Shown here piece by piece: positions 16,307-26,070 of a stretch of DNA of 64,000 nt. A model generated the notes under the pieces. That model ran no database searches, was not told the DNA's origin, and worked only from the letters and a program-made list of their open reading frames with translations. Position numbers and translations under genes: made by a program. Location: assembly GCA_030692685.1 (NCBI GenBank), contig JAUXZO010000061.1, forward strand, positions 1 to 64,000. Reading direction: 5' to 3'. Numbering within the stretch: the stretch's first letter is position 1; every line of letters begins with the position of its first letter. This DNA comes from Acidovorax sp. Its GTDB lineage: Bacteria > Pseudomonadota > Gammaproteobacteria > Burkholderiales > Burkholderiaceae_C.

Positions 16307-17849
16307 GTCCTGCGGAGGCGACAGCCAGGGTCAGCACAAACTCGGCACCCCGTTCAGCTGCGGAGGGGTGGGGCGTTGCGGGCGACACGGTCAGCTGCGC
16401 ACCCATGGCCTGCGCCAGGCTCTCGCACAGGGTCAGCCCCAGGCCCAGGCCGCCGGTGCGGGTCGTGAAAAATGGTTCAAACAGATGCTGGCGTGCCTCG
16501 GGCGAAATGCCGGGGCCCTGGTCGCGCACCGACAGGGCCACATGCCCCGCAGTCGTGGGCGCCATGGCAAGGTGCAACTGGCGTTCTGCGGGAGGCATTT
16601 GCTCCATCGCCTGCAGGGCGTTCATGAGCAGGTTGTGAATGATCTGTTGCAGGGCCACGGGCTCGGCCAGCACGGCGGGCAGGTCGGGGGCGGTGGTGAC
16701 TTGCGGTGTGATGCCGCGCTGCGCCAGTTCGGGCTCCAGCAGGTGCAGTACGTCGTGCACCGCTGCAGGCAGGGCCAGCGGCTGGGCCTGGCCCGCCAGG
16801 TCGGGGCGCTCTACCAGGCGGCGCAGGCGGCCCACCACGGTGGCGGCACGGCGGGCTTGCTCTACAGCGCGGGCCATGGCGGTCTGGGCGGTGTCCAGGT
16901 CGGGCGGGTCGTCGGCCAGCAGGCGCTGGGCGGCCTGCGTGCTGGACAGCAGAGCGGTCAGTGGCTGGTTCAGCTCGTGCGCCATGCCCGCTGCCAGTTC
17001 GCCCAGGGTGTTCAGTCGCGCCACTTGGCCCAGTCGCAGCAGCTCTTCGGCCCGTTGCCGCGCGATGCGCTGGCGCTGCAGCGCGCGGCCTGCCAGCCAC
17101 AGCGCTGCGGTCAATACGCACCAGCCCAGCATGCCCCACCACGGCAGCTCGCGCAGGCCCACACTGCGCCGCGCCACCACATCCAGTGGCTGGCTGGGGG
17201 CGGCTAGCAGCTTGTGGAAGTCGTAAACGCGACTCCAGGCGGCAGTGTCTGTGCGGCCAGGGTGCACGACAAAATCCTCGCCGCCGTGCTCCAGGGTGAC
17301 GCGCACGGGGCTGGTCGCCATGTCCATGGGCCACTCGTCGGCGGGGATGGTGGTGCGCAGGTCGATGTGCAGTGCGTAGCTGGCGGGCGTGGCGGCAAGC
17401 ACCAGGTAGTAGCGGCCTGCGGGCAGGTTCAGCCCTGCCACGGCGGCATGGCCCGTGCGGCGTGAGATGGCCTCGGCGATCGCCAGTTCGGCCTGCAGGG
17501 CGGGAGGCCAGTCGCCCTGCGCCGAGCGTTGCAGCACCGCCAGGATCTGGGGGTACACCGAGGTCAGGCGGGGCAGGGGGGATGGGGCGGCACTGGTGGC
17601 GTTGTCGCCCACTGCGGCGGCAGGCTGTAGCAGCGCCAGCGTGGCCATGATGGCGTCGTGCTGCACCACGCGCTGGCTCAACAGCCGGTGCACGATGCGC
17701 GCGTCGGTTTCAAACGCAGCGTTCAGTTGCTGCAGGCGCGACACCGCAATCCAGCTGGCGCCTGCGCATGCGACCACGGCCCACAGCAGCAGGCTGGGGA
17801 GATGCAGGGGGCGGTGCGAGGAGAGGCGGCGGGGCCATGCCGGGGTCAT
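16296..17849 (-). CDS. Membrane sensor histidine kinase
   Basis: A 517-residue kinase with a transmembrane segment at about 17-37, a periplasmic sensor region of about 200 residues, a second segment at 237-256, the H-box AAGMAHELNQPLTAL (H291) and an ATPase domain ending GLGLGLTLCESLAQAMGAQL. It is of the FixL/DctB-like group that partners FixJ-type regulators, which is what follows it. The ATG at 17849 is used: the longer open frame runs through the divergent CDF gene. The periplasmic ligand is unknown; the sensor region matches no family I can name. Confidence 0.92.
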   Translation of the reverse strand: MTPAWPRRLSSHRPLHLPSLLLWAVVACAGASWIAVSRLQQLNAAFETDARIVHRLLSQRVVQHDAIMATLALLQPAAAVGDNATSAAPSPLPRLTSVYPQILAVLQRSAQGDWPPALQAELAIAEAISRRTGHAAVAGLNLPAGRYYLVLAATPASYALHIDLRTTIPADEWPMDMATSPVRVTLEHGGEDFVVHPGRTDTAAWSRVYDFHKLLAAPSQPLDVVARRSVGLRELPWWGMLGWCVLTAALWLAGRALQRQRIARQRAEELLRLGQVARLNTLGELAAGMAHELNQPLTALLSSTQAAQRLLADDPPDLDTAQTAMARAVEQARRAATVVGRLRRLVERPDLAGQAQPLALPAAVHDVLHLLEPELAQRGITPQVTTAPDLPAVLAEPVALQQIIHNLLMNALQAMEQMPPAERQLHLAMAPTTAGHVALSVRDQGPGISPEARQHLFEPFFTTRTGGLGLGLTLCESLAQAMGAQLTVSPATPHPSAAERGAEFVLTLAVASAGHDR

Positions 17850-17990
17850 GCGCGGATTCTGGCATGGGGCTTGTGGGGAGCGCCCTAGCAACGATGGGGT
17901 GTTACGGTGCCAGCGGTGCAAAGCGGGTCTTAAGGTGGCTCTGGTGTAATTCCCGGCTCGGTTCTTTTGCGCCGCTCCCATACCTCGCCC

Positions 17991-18953
17991 ATGTCCAATC
18001 CTTCCCCTAAGCCGCACCACTGGCTTACGCCGCGCAATCTGCTGTGGGCGTCTATTGCGGTGGCGGTGGTCACCATCGCACTCAAGACGCTGGCCTGGGT
18101 GGTCACCGACTCGGTGGGCCTGCTGTCCGACGCGATGGAGTCTTTTGTGAACCTGGCCAGCGCCATGTTTGCGCTGGCCATGGTGACCGTGGCGGCGCGG
18201 CCTGCGGATGACGACCACCCCTACGGGCACCACAAGGCCGAGTATTTTTCATCGGGGTTCGAGGGTATCCTCATCGTGGGGGTGTCGGCGGGCATCTTGT
18301 GGGCGGCGGGGCACCGCTTGTTCGACCCGCAACCCATCGAGCAAGTGGGCTGGGGCCTGGGGCTGTCAGTGCTCAGCTCGGCGCTCAACGGATTTTTGGC
18401 GTGGCTCATGTTCCGCTCGGCCCGCGAGTACCGTTCGATTGCGCTGGAGGCCGACGCTCGCCACCTGGTCACCGATGTGTGGACCTCCGCTGGCGTGCTG
18501 GTGGGCATCGTGGGCGCGGTGCTCACCGGCTGGCTGTGGCTGGATGCGGTGGCTGCGATTGCGGTGGCGCTGAACATCTTGAAGGAGGGCGTTTCACTCG
18601 TCTGGCGCTCGTCCCAGGGCCTTATGGACTCGGCCGTGGAGCCCGCGGTGCAAGCCACCATTGACGCCACGCTGCAGAAGTTCGTCTTGGCCCAGCCACC
18701 TGGCGCTGTGCGGTTTGACCATGTCTCCACCCGTCGCGCAGGCCAGCGCCAGTTTGTGGACATGCACCTGCACATGCCCGGTGGCTGGACCCTGCACCAG
18801 GCCGCCGAGCTGCGCGGCCAGGTCGAGCGCGCGCTGATGACTGCCGTGCCCGGCCTGCGTGCCACGATCGAGCTACTGCCTACCGACGTGGAAGCGCATT
18901 TTGACGACCCCCGTGACGACCCCCGTAAAGACCCCAAGGAGGGTTTGAAGTGA
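17991..18953 (+). CDS. Cation diffusion facilitator (CDF) metal exporter
   Basis: A 320-residue protein with about six membrane segments. The first half carries [16 protein letters not shown] and [20 protein letters not shown], the metal-site region is [16 protein letters not shown], and the C-terminal cytoplasmic domain includes [23 protein letters not shown] proteins export Zn, Fe, Co or related ions against protons. Metal specificity cannot be read from sequence. The ATG at 17991 is preferred to an in-frame TTG at 17967. The acidic, repetitive tail ([12 protein letters not shown]) is unusual. Its stop overlaps the GTG start of dtd by four bases. Confidence 0.92.
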   Translation: MSNPSPKPHHWLTPRNLLWASIAVAVVTIALKTLAWVVTDSVGLLSDAMESFVNLASAMFALAMVTVAARPADDDHPYGHHKAEYFSSGFEGILIVGVSAGILWAAGHRLFDPQPIEQVGWGLGLSVLSSALNGFLAWLMFRSAREYRSIALEADARHLVTDVWTSAGVLVGIVGAVLTGWLWLDAVAAIAVALNILKEGVSLVWRSSQGLMDSAVEPAVQATIDATLQKFVLAQPPGAVRFDHVSTRRAGQRQFVDMHLHMPGGWTLHQAAELRGQVERALMTAVPGLRATIELLPTDVEAHFDDPRDDPRKDPKEGLK

Positions 18954-19402
18954 TCAGTGTTTTGCAACGCGTGCGTGAAGCACGTGTCGATGTTGAAGGG
19001 CAGACCATTGGCGCCATTGGCGCAGGTCTGCTGGTGCTGGTGTGCGCCGAGCGCGGCGACACCGAGGTCGAGGCCGACAAGCTGCTGGCCAAAATCCTCA
19101 AGCTGCGCATCTTCAGCGACGACGCCGGAAAGATGAACAAAAGCGTGCAGGACATCGCGGGCGGCTTGTTGTTGGTCAGCCAATTCACCCTGGCCGCTGA
19201 CACCACGGGCGGCAACCGCCCCAGCTTTACCCAAGCTGCCGCGCCTGACGAAGGGCGCAGGCTCTACGACTATGTGGTCGCCCAGGCCCGCAAGGCCCAC
19301 CCTGATGTGGCCACGGGCCAGTTTGCTGCCGACATGCAGGTGCATTTGGTCAACGACGGGCCGGTGACGATACCGCTGCGCATGGCGCCATTGGCGGGTT
19401 GA
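18950..19402 (+). CDS. dtd: D-aminoacyl-tRNA deacylase Dtd
   Basis: A 150-residue enzyme that hydrolyses D-amino acids (and glycine) from mischarged tRNAs. Family landmarks are [12 protein letters not shown] at the start, the catalytic SQFTLAAD segment and the cross-subunit GPVTIPL motif near the C-terminus; length is standard. Translation starts at GTG within GTGA, which overlaps the stop of the CDF gene, implying translational coupling. The initial valine-coded residue is the normal family start position. Confidence 0.96.
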   Translation: MISVLQRVREARVDVEGQTIGAIGAGLLVLVCAERGDTEVEADKLLAKILKLRIFSDDAGKMNKSVQDIAGGLLLVSQFTLAADTTGGNRPSFTQAAAPDEGRRLYDYVVAQARKAHPDVATGQFAADMQVHLVNDGPVTIPLRMAPLAG

Positions 19403-19407
19403 CCAAT

Positions 19408-19462
19408 CAAAAATCATAGCTGCTAGCGCTTGCTGGACAAGCGCTAGAGCCGTTTTTTGCCA
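19408..19462. repeat. Copy of the dispersed repeat, opposite orientation
   Basis: ATAGCTGCTAGCGCTTG, loop CTGGA and CAAGCGCTAG followed by a T-run (CGTTTTTTGCC). The perfect 10-bp stem and Ts make it a credible terminator for the CDF-dtd operon. Confidence 0.8.
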
Positions 19463-19590
19463 AAAAAAGGCATTCCAGTCACGTTTGTCTGTAGCTACGC
19501 ATGTGCCAGCGAGCGAAGCCCCGCGTAGTCGAGCAGTTCCGCCAGGGAGCACCTTTGGCGGGCCATTGACAGACCATGTTTCTGCCAGCA

Positions 19591-19624
19591 GCACACCCCA
19601 CACAGCACACCCCACACAGCACAC
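19591..19624. repeat. 14-bp tandem repeat GCACACCCCACACA
   Basis: Two exact copies (19591-19604, 19605-19618) and a partial third lie in the 357-bp gap between dtd and the end of the large GGDEF-EAL gene. Apart from this and the palindromic repeat, the gap shows nothing. Confidence 0.8.
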
Positions 19625-19759
19625 TAGCCCTTCGACCGGTGTTGCAGTGTGTGGAAACCGTTCAGGGGCACGCTTTACTAAATGTGCGGGGTGTCGTTTT
19701 CCGCCAATCTTCATCCTCACGTGGACCGCTGGCTGGCGGCGGTCCACCGATGGCAGACC

Positions 19760-22700
19760 TTACAAGGCAGGCGCTCCCGCCCTGGCTGCAATCTCTGTCA
19801 GGCGGTCGATGGGTTCGGGGGTGTGCTTGAGGTATCCCTGCGCATAGTCCACTCCCATCTCCTTGAGGCGCTCCAACACCTCAGGGCTTTCGACAAACTC
19901 AGCCACCGTTTCCAGTCCCATCAGTCTGGCGACATCCGCAAAGCAGCGAACGGCCGCTTCGTCCAGGGGATTGCGGATAAGGTTTCGAATGAACTGTCCG
20001 TCGATCTTGAGGTAGTCAACAGTCAGGGCTTTGAGGTACCCGAACGACGACGCGCCAGCACCGAAGTCGTCAAGCGCGACTTTCACGCCGGCAGCGCGAA
20101 CCTGGCCGATAAAGATCGCTGCGTCAGCAAGGTTCGTGACGGCGGCTGTTTCGGTGATTTCCAGGCAGAGCCTGGAACAGCATGTTGCACCTGCTGTGTT
20201 GAACAAGGCAAGAGCCCATGCGTGAAAGGCCCTGTCGCCCACGGATTGCCCCGAAAGATTGACGCTAAGGCTCTCGATAAGGCCAGGCTCGTCCAGGCTT
20301 TGAAGCCAGTGGACGGAGTTTTGTAGGACCCAGCGGTCAATTCGCGATGCGAGATGAAAGCGCTCAGCGGCGGGCAGGAACACTCCGGGTTGCACCAAAG
20401 AGCCATCGTCGTTTTTCAAGCGCAGCAGAACCTCGGCGTGAATGCCCAGCGCTTGATCCTTCAGACCATGGATGCGCTGCGCGAACAGCACAAAGCCATC
20501 GTGGTCCAGCGCGTGCTGGATCCGGGTCGTCCACTGCATCTCATGGTTTCTTTCGCGCATGGTTGCGTCGGTTTCAAACCATGCGTGGACGCGATTTCTG
20601 CCAGCCTCCTTGGCCGCGTAGCACGACGCATCGGCAGCCTGCTGAATGGCTGCGGTATTGGCCCACCGTTTGTCCAGCGGAACGAGGCCAATGCTTGTGC
20701 CGATCCGAAAGCGGCGCTCTCCATGGATGAATCGAAAATCGTTCATGCGGTCACAGATCTTCTGGGCAACCCGGCTCGCCTGTTCCATGGTGCAGTGTTC
20801 AAGGATGATCGCGAACTCGTCACCCCCCAGGCGCGCGAGGGTATCGCTCGCGCGGATCGAGTCCCCCAGCAGCTTGCTGACCTGCTGCAACAATTGGTCC
20901 CCGATGGCGTGACCACACGCATCATTGACCAGCTTGAACTGGTCCAGATCGATGTAGAGCAGCGCATGGTTGCTGTCGTTTTCCTGTGCGTGGCGCAGAG
21001 TTCTGAGCAATCGCGAATCAAATTCCGCGCGGTTTACAAGACCGGTCAGCGAGTCGTGCGTGGCCCGATAGGTCATTTCTCCACTGAGTCTGCGCTGCTC
21101 GCTGACATCATGGAAGACGAGGATAACGCCGAGCATTTCGCCCTGCGGACTGCGAATGGGGGCTGCTGAGTCCTGGATTCCGTATTCAGTGCCGTCTCGC
21201 GCGACGAGCAGCGTTTTGGGGGCCAAGCCGACTGTTCTGCCTTCGGCCAGGCACGCTGCTACCGGGTCAGGTGCTGGCGCGCGCGTTTCTTCGTTGATGA
21301 TGTTAAAAATCTGCAGCAAGGGTCGCCCAATCGACTCCGAAGATAGCCACCCTGTCATTCGCTCGGCCACCGGGTTGAGCCAGCTGATCAATCCATCGGC
21401 ATTCGTGGTGATGACAGCGTCCCCAATCGACTGAAGGGTGACCCTCATCAGTTCGTGCTGCTGCGCCAGTTCGGCACCGAGTCGCAGCATGGCATCGTCG
21501 CGGATTTTTCTTTCTGAAATGTCGATGTGGATACCAAACACCCATTCGGGCTTGCCGTCGGGAGTGCGTGTGATGAGCCGCCCTCGGTCTTCGACCCAAA
21601 TCCAGGAGCCGTCCCGATGGCGCAGGCGCAACTCGGAGACGTAGGAGTCGCTGCGGCCCGCGAAGTGCTCACGCAGCAGCTGCTGAGTGTGGGGTAGTTC
21701 GTCCGGGTGGGCGATGTCCGCGCGGTACTGATTTGTGACCACGCCAAGTTCTTCGATGGTCCAGCCGATGACCTCCGCCCAGCGAGGGTTGACGATCACC
21801 TCGCCTGTTTGGACGTTCCATTCCCAGGTGCCTGCGTTGGTGCCTTCTATCAGATTGCGCAAACGCTCATGCTCCTTTTGAAGCTCACGTTCTGCACGCC
21901 TGCGAAGGGTCACATCCTCGATGACAGCTAGACTGCGCATCGGATGGCCTTGGGTGTCTCGCTCCAGAATCGCCGATAGCAGCACGTCAATGATCTCTGC
22001 CTGGCTCGTGATCATCTGGTAGGGCACTGCGTCACACCGACCGGTCGCGAAGAAGGTCGGAAGAACTTCCTCTTTGGCGCGTCTACGGGATTCTTCGGTG
22101 AGGAAGTCTGACGACAGTCTGCCGATGACGTCGTCCCGACGGTATCCCAGACAAGTGAGCCAGGCATCGCTCACATGCAGAAGTCGGCCTTGGGCATCGA
22201 TCGAGTGCAGCATGGCTGGCGTGGTCTCATACATTGCCTGCAGTCGACCTTGCGCCACCACCAACGCCAGCTCTTGCTCCCGCCTTTGCGTGATTTCCTG
22301 AATCGTGCCGCGCAGGCCGCTGATGTGTCCAGACGCACCGCGCACAGCCTCACCGCGCGCCTCCACCCAGCCTGGGTGGCCGTCGGGTCGCTGGTAGCGC
22401 ATGTCCAGGGTGTAGTCCTCGCCGGTGCGCAACGCGTTGGTGACGCGCTCCGCGAGCCTGGCATAGTCGTCTGGCTTGTAAATGCGCGATTGCGCTTCAA
22501 AACCGGGTGCGGGGGCCCGGGGGTCGCCGCCGAGCATCGAGTACATCTGGGGAGACCAAGTAACCACATCTCCCTCGACTTGCCAGCTCCAGCTGCCGGT
22601 TTGGCCGAGCCTCTGGGCTTCTTCCAGTGCCAAGTGTGCTGTCTTGAGTGCCGTCACGTCACTGACATTGACGAAAAAACCAAGGACCTCGCTGCCTGCT

Positions 22701-23392
22701 ATATCGGGCACGTAGTGCGCCAGGATGTGGCGATGACTTCCATCGAAATTAGTGACAGCGCGTTCGAAGTTTTGCTCGTGTCCCGCCAATGCAGCATGGA
22801 CGAATTCTTCATTCCATTCAACGATGTGTTCGCCCAGCAACTCTTCGCGCGACATGTCGATCAGTTCGTGCGGCTGCCTGCCGAACCATTGCGCGTAGGC
22901 ATGATTGGCAAAGCGGCAGCGCAGACCCTTATCCCAATATGCCACCATGCCTGGGATCGCGTCAGTGATGGCGCGAATAAAGCGCTGGCTTTCGCCGAGC
23001 GCCAGGCCCGCCGACTCTGCCAAATTGCGCTGCTCAATAAGTTCAGCCTCGAAGCGGTGGCGTTCGTGGGTGGAGACAAGACTCCAAAAATATGCGGGAG
23101 CGCCCTGGTATTCCCCCCGTCGACTACTGAGCAGCACCGGTACACGGGCTCTGTCGCAACCGTTGACCTGTAAATGGATCTCGCTGATCTGCCCGTCCCG
23201 TAGCAAGGTCGGCCAAATATGGGTCTGCAGGAAAATACGGCTGGCTGGCGGCAGCAGTCCCTCAAACATTCCCCCGACGCGGTCCTCTCGCGTCCCACCC
23301 GTAAGCGCGAGAAGCGCTGCGTTGACGTCCAGCAGGCGGCCTGCGTCATTCGTGACGACCACCGCGCAGGGCAGTTGGTCCAGCAGATTCAT
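19760..23392 (-). CDS. Multi-PAS GGDEF-EAL protein, partner of an RsbQ-like hydrolase
   Basis: A 1210-residue cytoplasmic protein with about six PAS/PAC units followed by GGDEF (ARLGGDEF with RASD inhibitory site) and EAL domains (AEVLLRL, an EVL variant keeping the Glu; EITETAAV; DDFGAGASSFGYLK; KIDGQFI). The first PAS (residues 1-110) has PPASRIFLQTHIWPTLLRDG and EIHLQVNG, a form I associate with PAS domains that partner RsbQ-type hydrolases. The hydrolase gene ends 21 bp upstream on the same strand. Inference: the hydrolase processes or binds a small ligand and signals to this PAS, changing cyclic di-GMP turnover. Confidence 0.92.
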   Translation of the reverse strand: MNLLDQLPCAVVVTNDAGRLLDVNAALLALTGGTREDRVGGMFEGLLPPASRIFLQTHIWPTLLRDGQISEIHLQVNGCDRARVPVLLSSRRGEYQGAPAYFWSLVSTHERHRFEAELIEQRNLAESAGLALGESQRFIRAITDAIPGMVAYWDKGLRCRFANHAYAQWFGRQPHELIDMSREELLGEHIVEWNEEFVHAALAGHEQNFERAVTNFDGSHRHILAHYVPDIAGSEVLGFFVNVSDVTALKTAHLALEEAQRLGQTGSWSWQVEGDVVTWSPQMYSMLGGDPRAPAPGFEAQSRIYKPDDYARLAERVTNALRTGEDYTLDMRYQRPDGHPGWVEARGEAVRGASGHISGLRGTIQEITQRREQELALVVAQGRLQAMYETTPAMLHSIDAQGRLLHVSDAWLTCLGYRRDDVIGRLSSDFLTEESRRRAKEEVLPTFFATGRCDAVPYQMITSQAEIIDVLLSAILERDTQGHPMRSLAVIEDVTLRRRAERELQKEHERLRNLIEGTNAGTWEWNVQTGEVIVNPRWAEVIGWTIEELGVVTNQYRADIAHPDELPHTQQLLREHFAGRSDSYVSELRLRHRDGSWIWVEDRGRLITRTPDGKPEWVFGIHIDISERKIRDDAMLRLGAELAQQHELMRVTLQSIGDAVITTNADGLISWLNPVAERMTGWLSSESIGRPLLQIFNIINEETRAPAPDPVAACLAEGRTVGLAPKTLLVARDGTEYGIQDSAAPIRSPQGEMLGVILVFHDVSEQRRLSGEMTYRATHDSLTGLVNRAEFDSRLLRTLRHAQENDSNHALLYIDLDQFKLVNDACGHAIGDQLLQQVSKLLGDSIRASDTLARLGGDEFAIILEHCTMEQASRVAQKICDRMNDFRFIHGERRFRIGTSIGLVPLDKRWANTAAIQQAADASCYAAKEAGRNRVHAWFETDATMRERNHEMQWTTRIQHALDHDGFVLFAQRIHGLKDQALGIHAEVLLRLKNDDGSLVQPGVFLPAAERFHLASRIDRWVLQNSVHWLQSLDEPGLIESLSVNLSGQSVGDRAFHAWALALFNTAGATCCSRLCLEITETAAVTNLADAAIFIGQVRAAGVKVALDDFGAGASSFGYLKALTVDYLKIDGQFIRNLIRNPLDEAAVRCFADVARLMGLETVAEFVESPEVLERLKEMGVDYAQGYLKHTPEPIDRLTEIAARAGAPAL

Positions 23393-23413
23393 GGACGTGG
23401 CCTTGCCCTTGGG

Positions 23414-24232
23414 TCAGGCGGCGTCGGCAGCATGATCAAGGTAGTCGCGCATGGCTTTGATTACAAGGGATGGGTTGCTCATGTGTGCGCAGTGGCCAGC
23501 AACGTCGAGCACTTGCAGTGTGCTGTTCTGCAGGTGTGCGTGAAGATACTCCCCAACGGAAAGGGGCGCCAGAGTGTCGCTGCGGTGTTGCAAAAGCAGC
23601 GAGGGCCGCGAGACCTTGGCCAGGTCTGCCCGGTTGTCAGCGAAGAATGTGGCCCGAGCGAATACCTTTGCAACCGCCGGGTCCGTCGAGCAAAAGCTGT
23701 CTGTCAGCGTGCTGGTCACATCTCCTGCTCCCGCCGCACCTGCAACCACTGGCGCCAGGTAGTTGGCCCACCCCATGTAGTTCTGGTCCATCAGTGCCAA
23801 GAGACCTTCCAGGTCGTCACGCTCGAATCCCCCCATGTAGCCCGGCGGGTCATTCAGAAAGCACGGCGATGGGCCTAGTAGAACCAGTCGGTCAAACAGC
23901 GAAGGCCGCTCGATCGATGCGAGCATGCCGATGCTGCAGCTGACCGAATGGCCCACAAAAGTCACCCCCTCGTCCAAGCCAAGGGCATCGCACACTTCGA
24001 GCATATCCAGCGCGTAACCCCGAAGCTCGGCATACCGTAGCCGATCAAATGCAGTGCGGTCCGAGCCTCCGCTGCCCACATAGTCGAATAGTACTTGTCG
24101 GTGGGTTGCCTTGAATGCCGGAGTAATCAAGCTCCACATGTCTTGATTGCAGCCAAAGCCATGCGCATACACAAGCACAGGGCCTTCGTCGCCCAGAACC
24201 TTGACATTGTTTCGTTTTAAAACGCTGCTCAT
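23414..24232 (-). CDS. RsbQ-like alpha/beta hydrolase
   Basis: A 272-residue hydrolase with the oxyanion HGFGCNQDMW stretch, nucleophile in GHSVSCS (S96), D219 in HRSDTLAP and H247 in AGHCAHMS. These are the same residue numbers as the Ser96-Asp219-His247 triad of Bacillus subtilis RsbQ. RsbQ activates the PAS domain of RsbP; the family also includes plant KAI2/D14 hormone receptors. The ATG at 24232 is chosen over an upstream TTG because AAGGAG lies seven bases before it. It is followed at 21 bp by the PAS-GGDEF-EAL gene, so the two form an operon. The natural ligand is unknown. Confidence 0.9.
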   Translation of the reverse strand: MSSVLKRNNVKVLGDEGPVLVYAHGFGCNQDMWSLITPAFKATHRQVLFDYVGSGGSDRTAFDRLRYAELRGYALDMLEVCDALGLDEGVTFVGHSVSCSIGMLASIERPSLFDRLVLLGPSPCFLNDPPGYMGGFERDDLEGLLALMDQNYMGWANYLAPVVAGAAGAGDVTSTLTDSFCSTDPAVAKVFARATFFADNRADLAKVSRPSLLLQHRSDTLAPLSVGEYLHAHLQNSTLQVLDVAGHCAHMSNPSLVIKAMRDYLDHAADAA

Positions 24233-24503
24233 GGCGCACTCCTTGGGTTGCAAGATATCGCGGAAGACGCTTCCAGCGAAGATGTAAGACGCTATCGACT
24301 ATAGCGGCGCAGGCGCTGATCTTTGGCTTGGTGAAATGGGCCGCGGGTAAACCCGGCTATTCACGGCTAATTGCTGTCACCGATTGGCCGCGTGTTTTTT
24401 ACAGCCTTTGCTGACGTCGCTGGCCGGGAGAGGCAGTGCGCGGGTTGTCGATGCAACCTCCACGCGGCATTGGTCGAAGGTACGAGCCCCACGTGTGCCC
24501 TCG

Positions 24504-25244
24504 CTACTGCCGCAAGAAAAACACCCCCGCCATTACCAACCCCGTCACCACAATGCCGCCGCGCAGCCATTGGGCCGGTATGCGCCGCGCCACGCGCGCG
24601 CCGCCGTAGCCGCCTGCGGTGGCGGCCACCATCATCATCAGCGCCTGGGGCCACAGCACCACGCCGCCTGCGGCGTATATGGCAACGGCAATGGCAGTAA
24701 GCAAAGCCGACACCCAGTTCTTGAGACCGTTCATGGCGTTGAGATTGGTTTGCCCCAGCAGGCCAAACAACGCCAGCAGCAAGATGCCCAGCCCGCCGTT
24801 GAAGTAGCCGCCGTACGCAGCCACCGCCAAGACACTCAGGGTGGCTTTGGCGGTGGATGGTTTGCCGCCCGCCAGCCGCGCGCGCAGCCAGGGGCCAAAG
24901 GCGAACAGCGCCGTGGCCACCAGCAGCAGCCAGGGCACCACCAGGCGGAACGTGGCGTCGGGTGTGACCAGCAGCAGCGCCGCACCCGCAGCGCCGCCGA
25001 TGAGCGACAGCATCACCAGCAAGCGCATCGACAGGCCCGGGGGCGGGGCCGTGTCGTCCTTGAAGCCCCACGCTCCTGCCATATACCCCGGCAGCAGGGC
25101 GACGGTGCCGGTGGCGTTGGCCACCACGGGCGGTACGCCGGTGAAGACCAGCGCTGGCAGGGTCAAAAAGCTGCCGCCCCCCGCAACGGCATTCAGGGCG
25201 CCCGCCACAAAAGCGGCGGTCAGCAACAGGGCAATCTCGAACAT
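24504..25244 (-). CDS. TauE/SafE-family (DUF81) membrane permease
   Basis: A 246-residue integral membrane protein of about seven or eight helices with the family motifs AGALNAVAGGGSFLTLPAL near the N-terminus and AYGGYFNGGLGILLLAL in the middle. Members are proposed to export sulfite, sulfoacetate or other organosulfur anions; the substrate here is not known. The ATG at 25244 follows GGAGGAG. No sulfur gene is adjacent. The 271 bp between it and the hydrolase gene show no recognisable feature. Confidence 0.88.
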   Translation of the reverse strand: MFEIALLLTAAFVAGALNAVAGGGSFLTLPALVFTGVPPVVANATGTVALLPGYMAGAWGFKDDTAPPPGLSMRLLVMLSLIGGAAGAALLLVTPDATFRLVVPWLLLVATALFAFGPWLRARLAGGKPSTAKATLSVLAVAAYGGYFNGGLGILLLALFGLLGQTNLNAMNGLKNWVSALLTAIAVAIYAAGGVVLWPQALMMMVAATAGGYGGARVARRIPAQWLRGGIVVTGLVMAGVFFLRQ

Positions 25245-25533
25245 GTCTCCTCCGGGGCGCGAGAACCCGTCGGCGGGCACGGAAACATGCGCGGACAGGT
25301 TCTGAATATTTCCACTTGAGCGGTCTTTGTCCGAATCTTAGAGGCAGTGTTGCACTGCAGCTCGGCAGTGCCTTGGAGGGACTGGCTTTGGCCTGCAGGT
25401 ACACAAATCACCGCCAAGGCCTGCCAGCGCTGGCTTTGGACGGAAAATCAGTCAGCTGCCAGCAGTGCAGGCGTTAAGGTGTTTTGCTTAAAAGTCGCCG
25501 ATGTGCGGCGGGGGGGGGCGCTGGGGTATTCGG

Positions 25534-26070
25534 TCAGACCAGCTGTTTGCCCAGCTTTCGGCTGAGCGTGCGCCGGTGCATGCCCAGCCTGCGCGCAGCT
25601 TCGGAGATGTTGAAGTCGGTCTCAGCAAGCACCTGGTGGATGCGCTCCCACTCCAGCGTCTTGATGGAACTGGAGCGGTTGGTCAACTCAACCTCTGTAT
25701 TGCCTTCCATGAGGCCAAAGGCAGCCTCAATGTCGTCGGTGTTGGACGGCTTGGCAAGGTAGTGCACGGCGCCTAGTTTGACGGCTTCTACTGCGGTGGC
25801 AATGCTGGCAAAACCGGTCAGCACCACGATGAGCATCTTGGCGCTGCGCGCGTGCAGCTGGCGAACGCAGGCCAGCCCCGACGCTTCGCCTTTGAGTTTG
25901 AGGTCCACCACCGCGTACGCAGGGGTGTGCTCGGTCAGCAGCGCCTCCATCTGCGCCATGCTGTCGGCGTGCAGCACCCGGTAACCGCGCCGCTCGAACG
26001 AGCGCGCGAGGGTGCGGGCAAAAGCCTCGTCATCCTCCACGATCAGCAGCAAGCGTTGTTCAGTGTCCAT
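25534..26070 (-). CDS. regA: Redox response regulator RegA/PrrA/ActR
   Basis: A 178-residue regulator: receiver domain with EDD (12-14) and D56 in AVVDLKLKG, a proline-free linker, and a Fis-like C-terminal helix-turn-helix FNISEAARRLGMHRRTLSRKL, which is the family hallmark. RegA controls respiratory oxidases, photosynthesis and nitrogen or carbon fixation genes in proteobacteria in response to quinone-pool redox state. The ATG at 26070 overlaps the end of regB by 11 bp. It is the last gene of the cyo-SURF1-regBA run. The 289 bp downstream contain nothing recognisable. Confidence 0.93.
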   Translation of the reverse strand: MDTEQRLLLIVEDDEAFARTLARSFERRGYRVLHADSMAQMEALLTEHTPAYAVVDLKLKGEASGLACVRQLHARSAKMLIVVLTGFASIATAVEAVKLGAVHYLAKPSNTDDIEAAFGLMEGNTEVELTNRSSSIKTLEWERIHQVLAETDFNISEAARRLGMHRRTLSRKLGKQLV

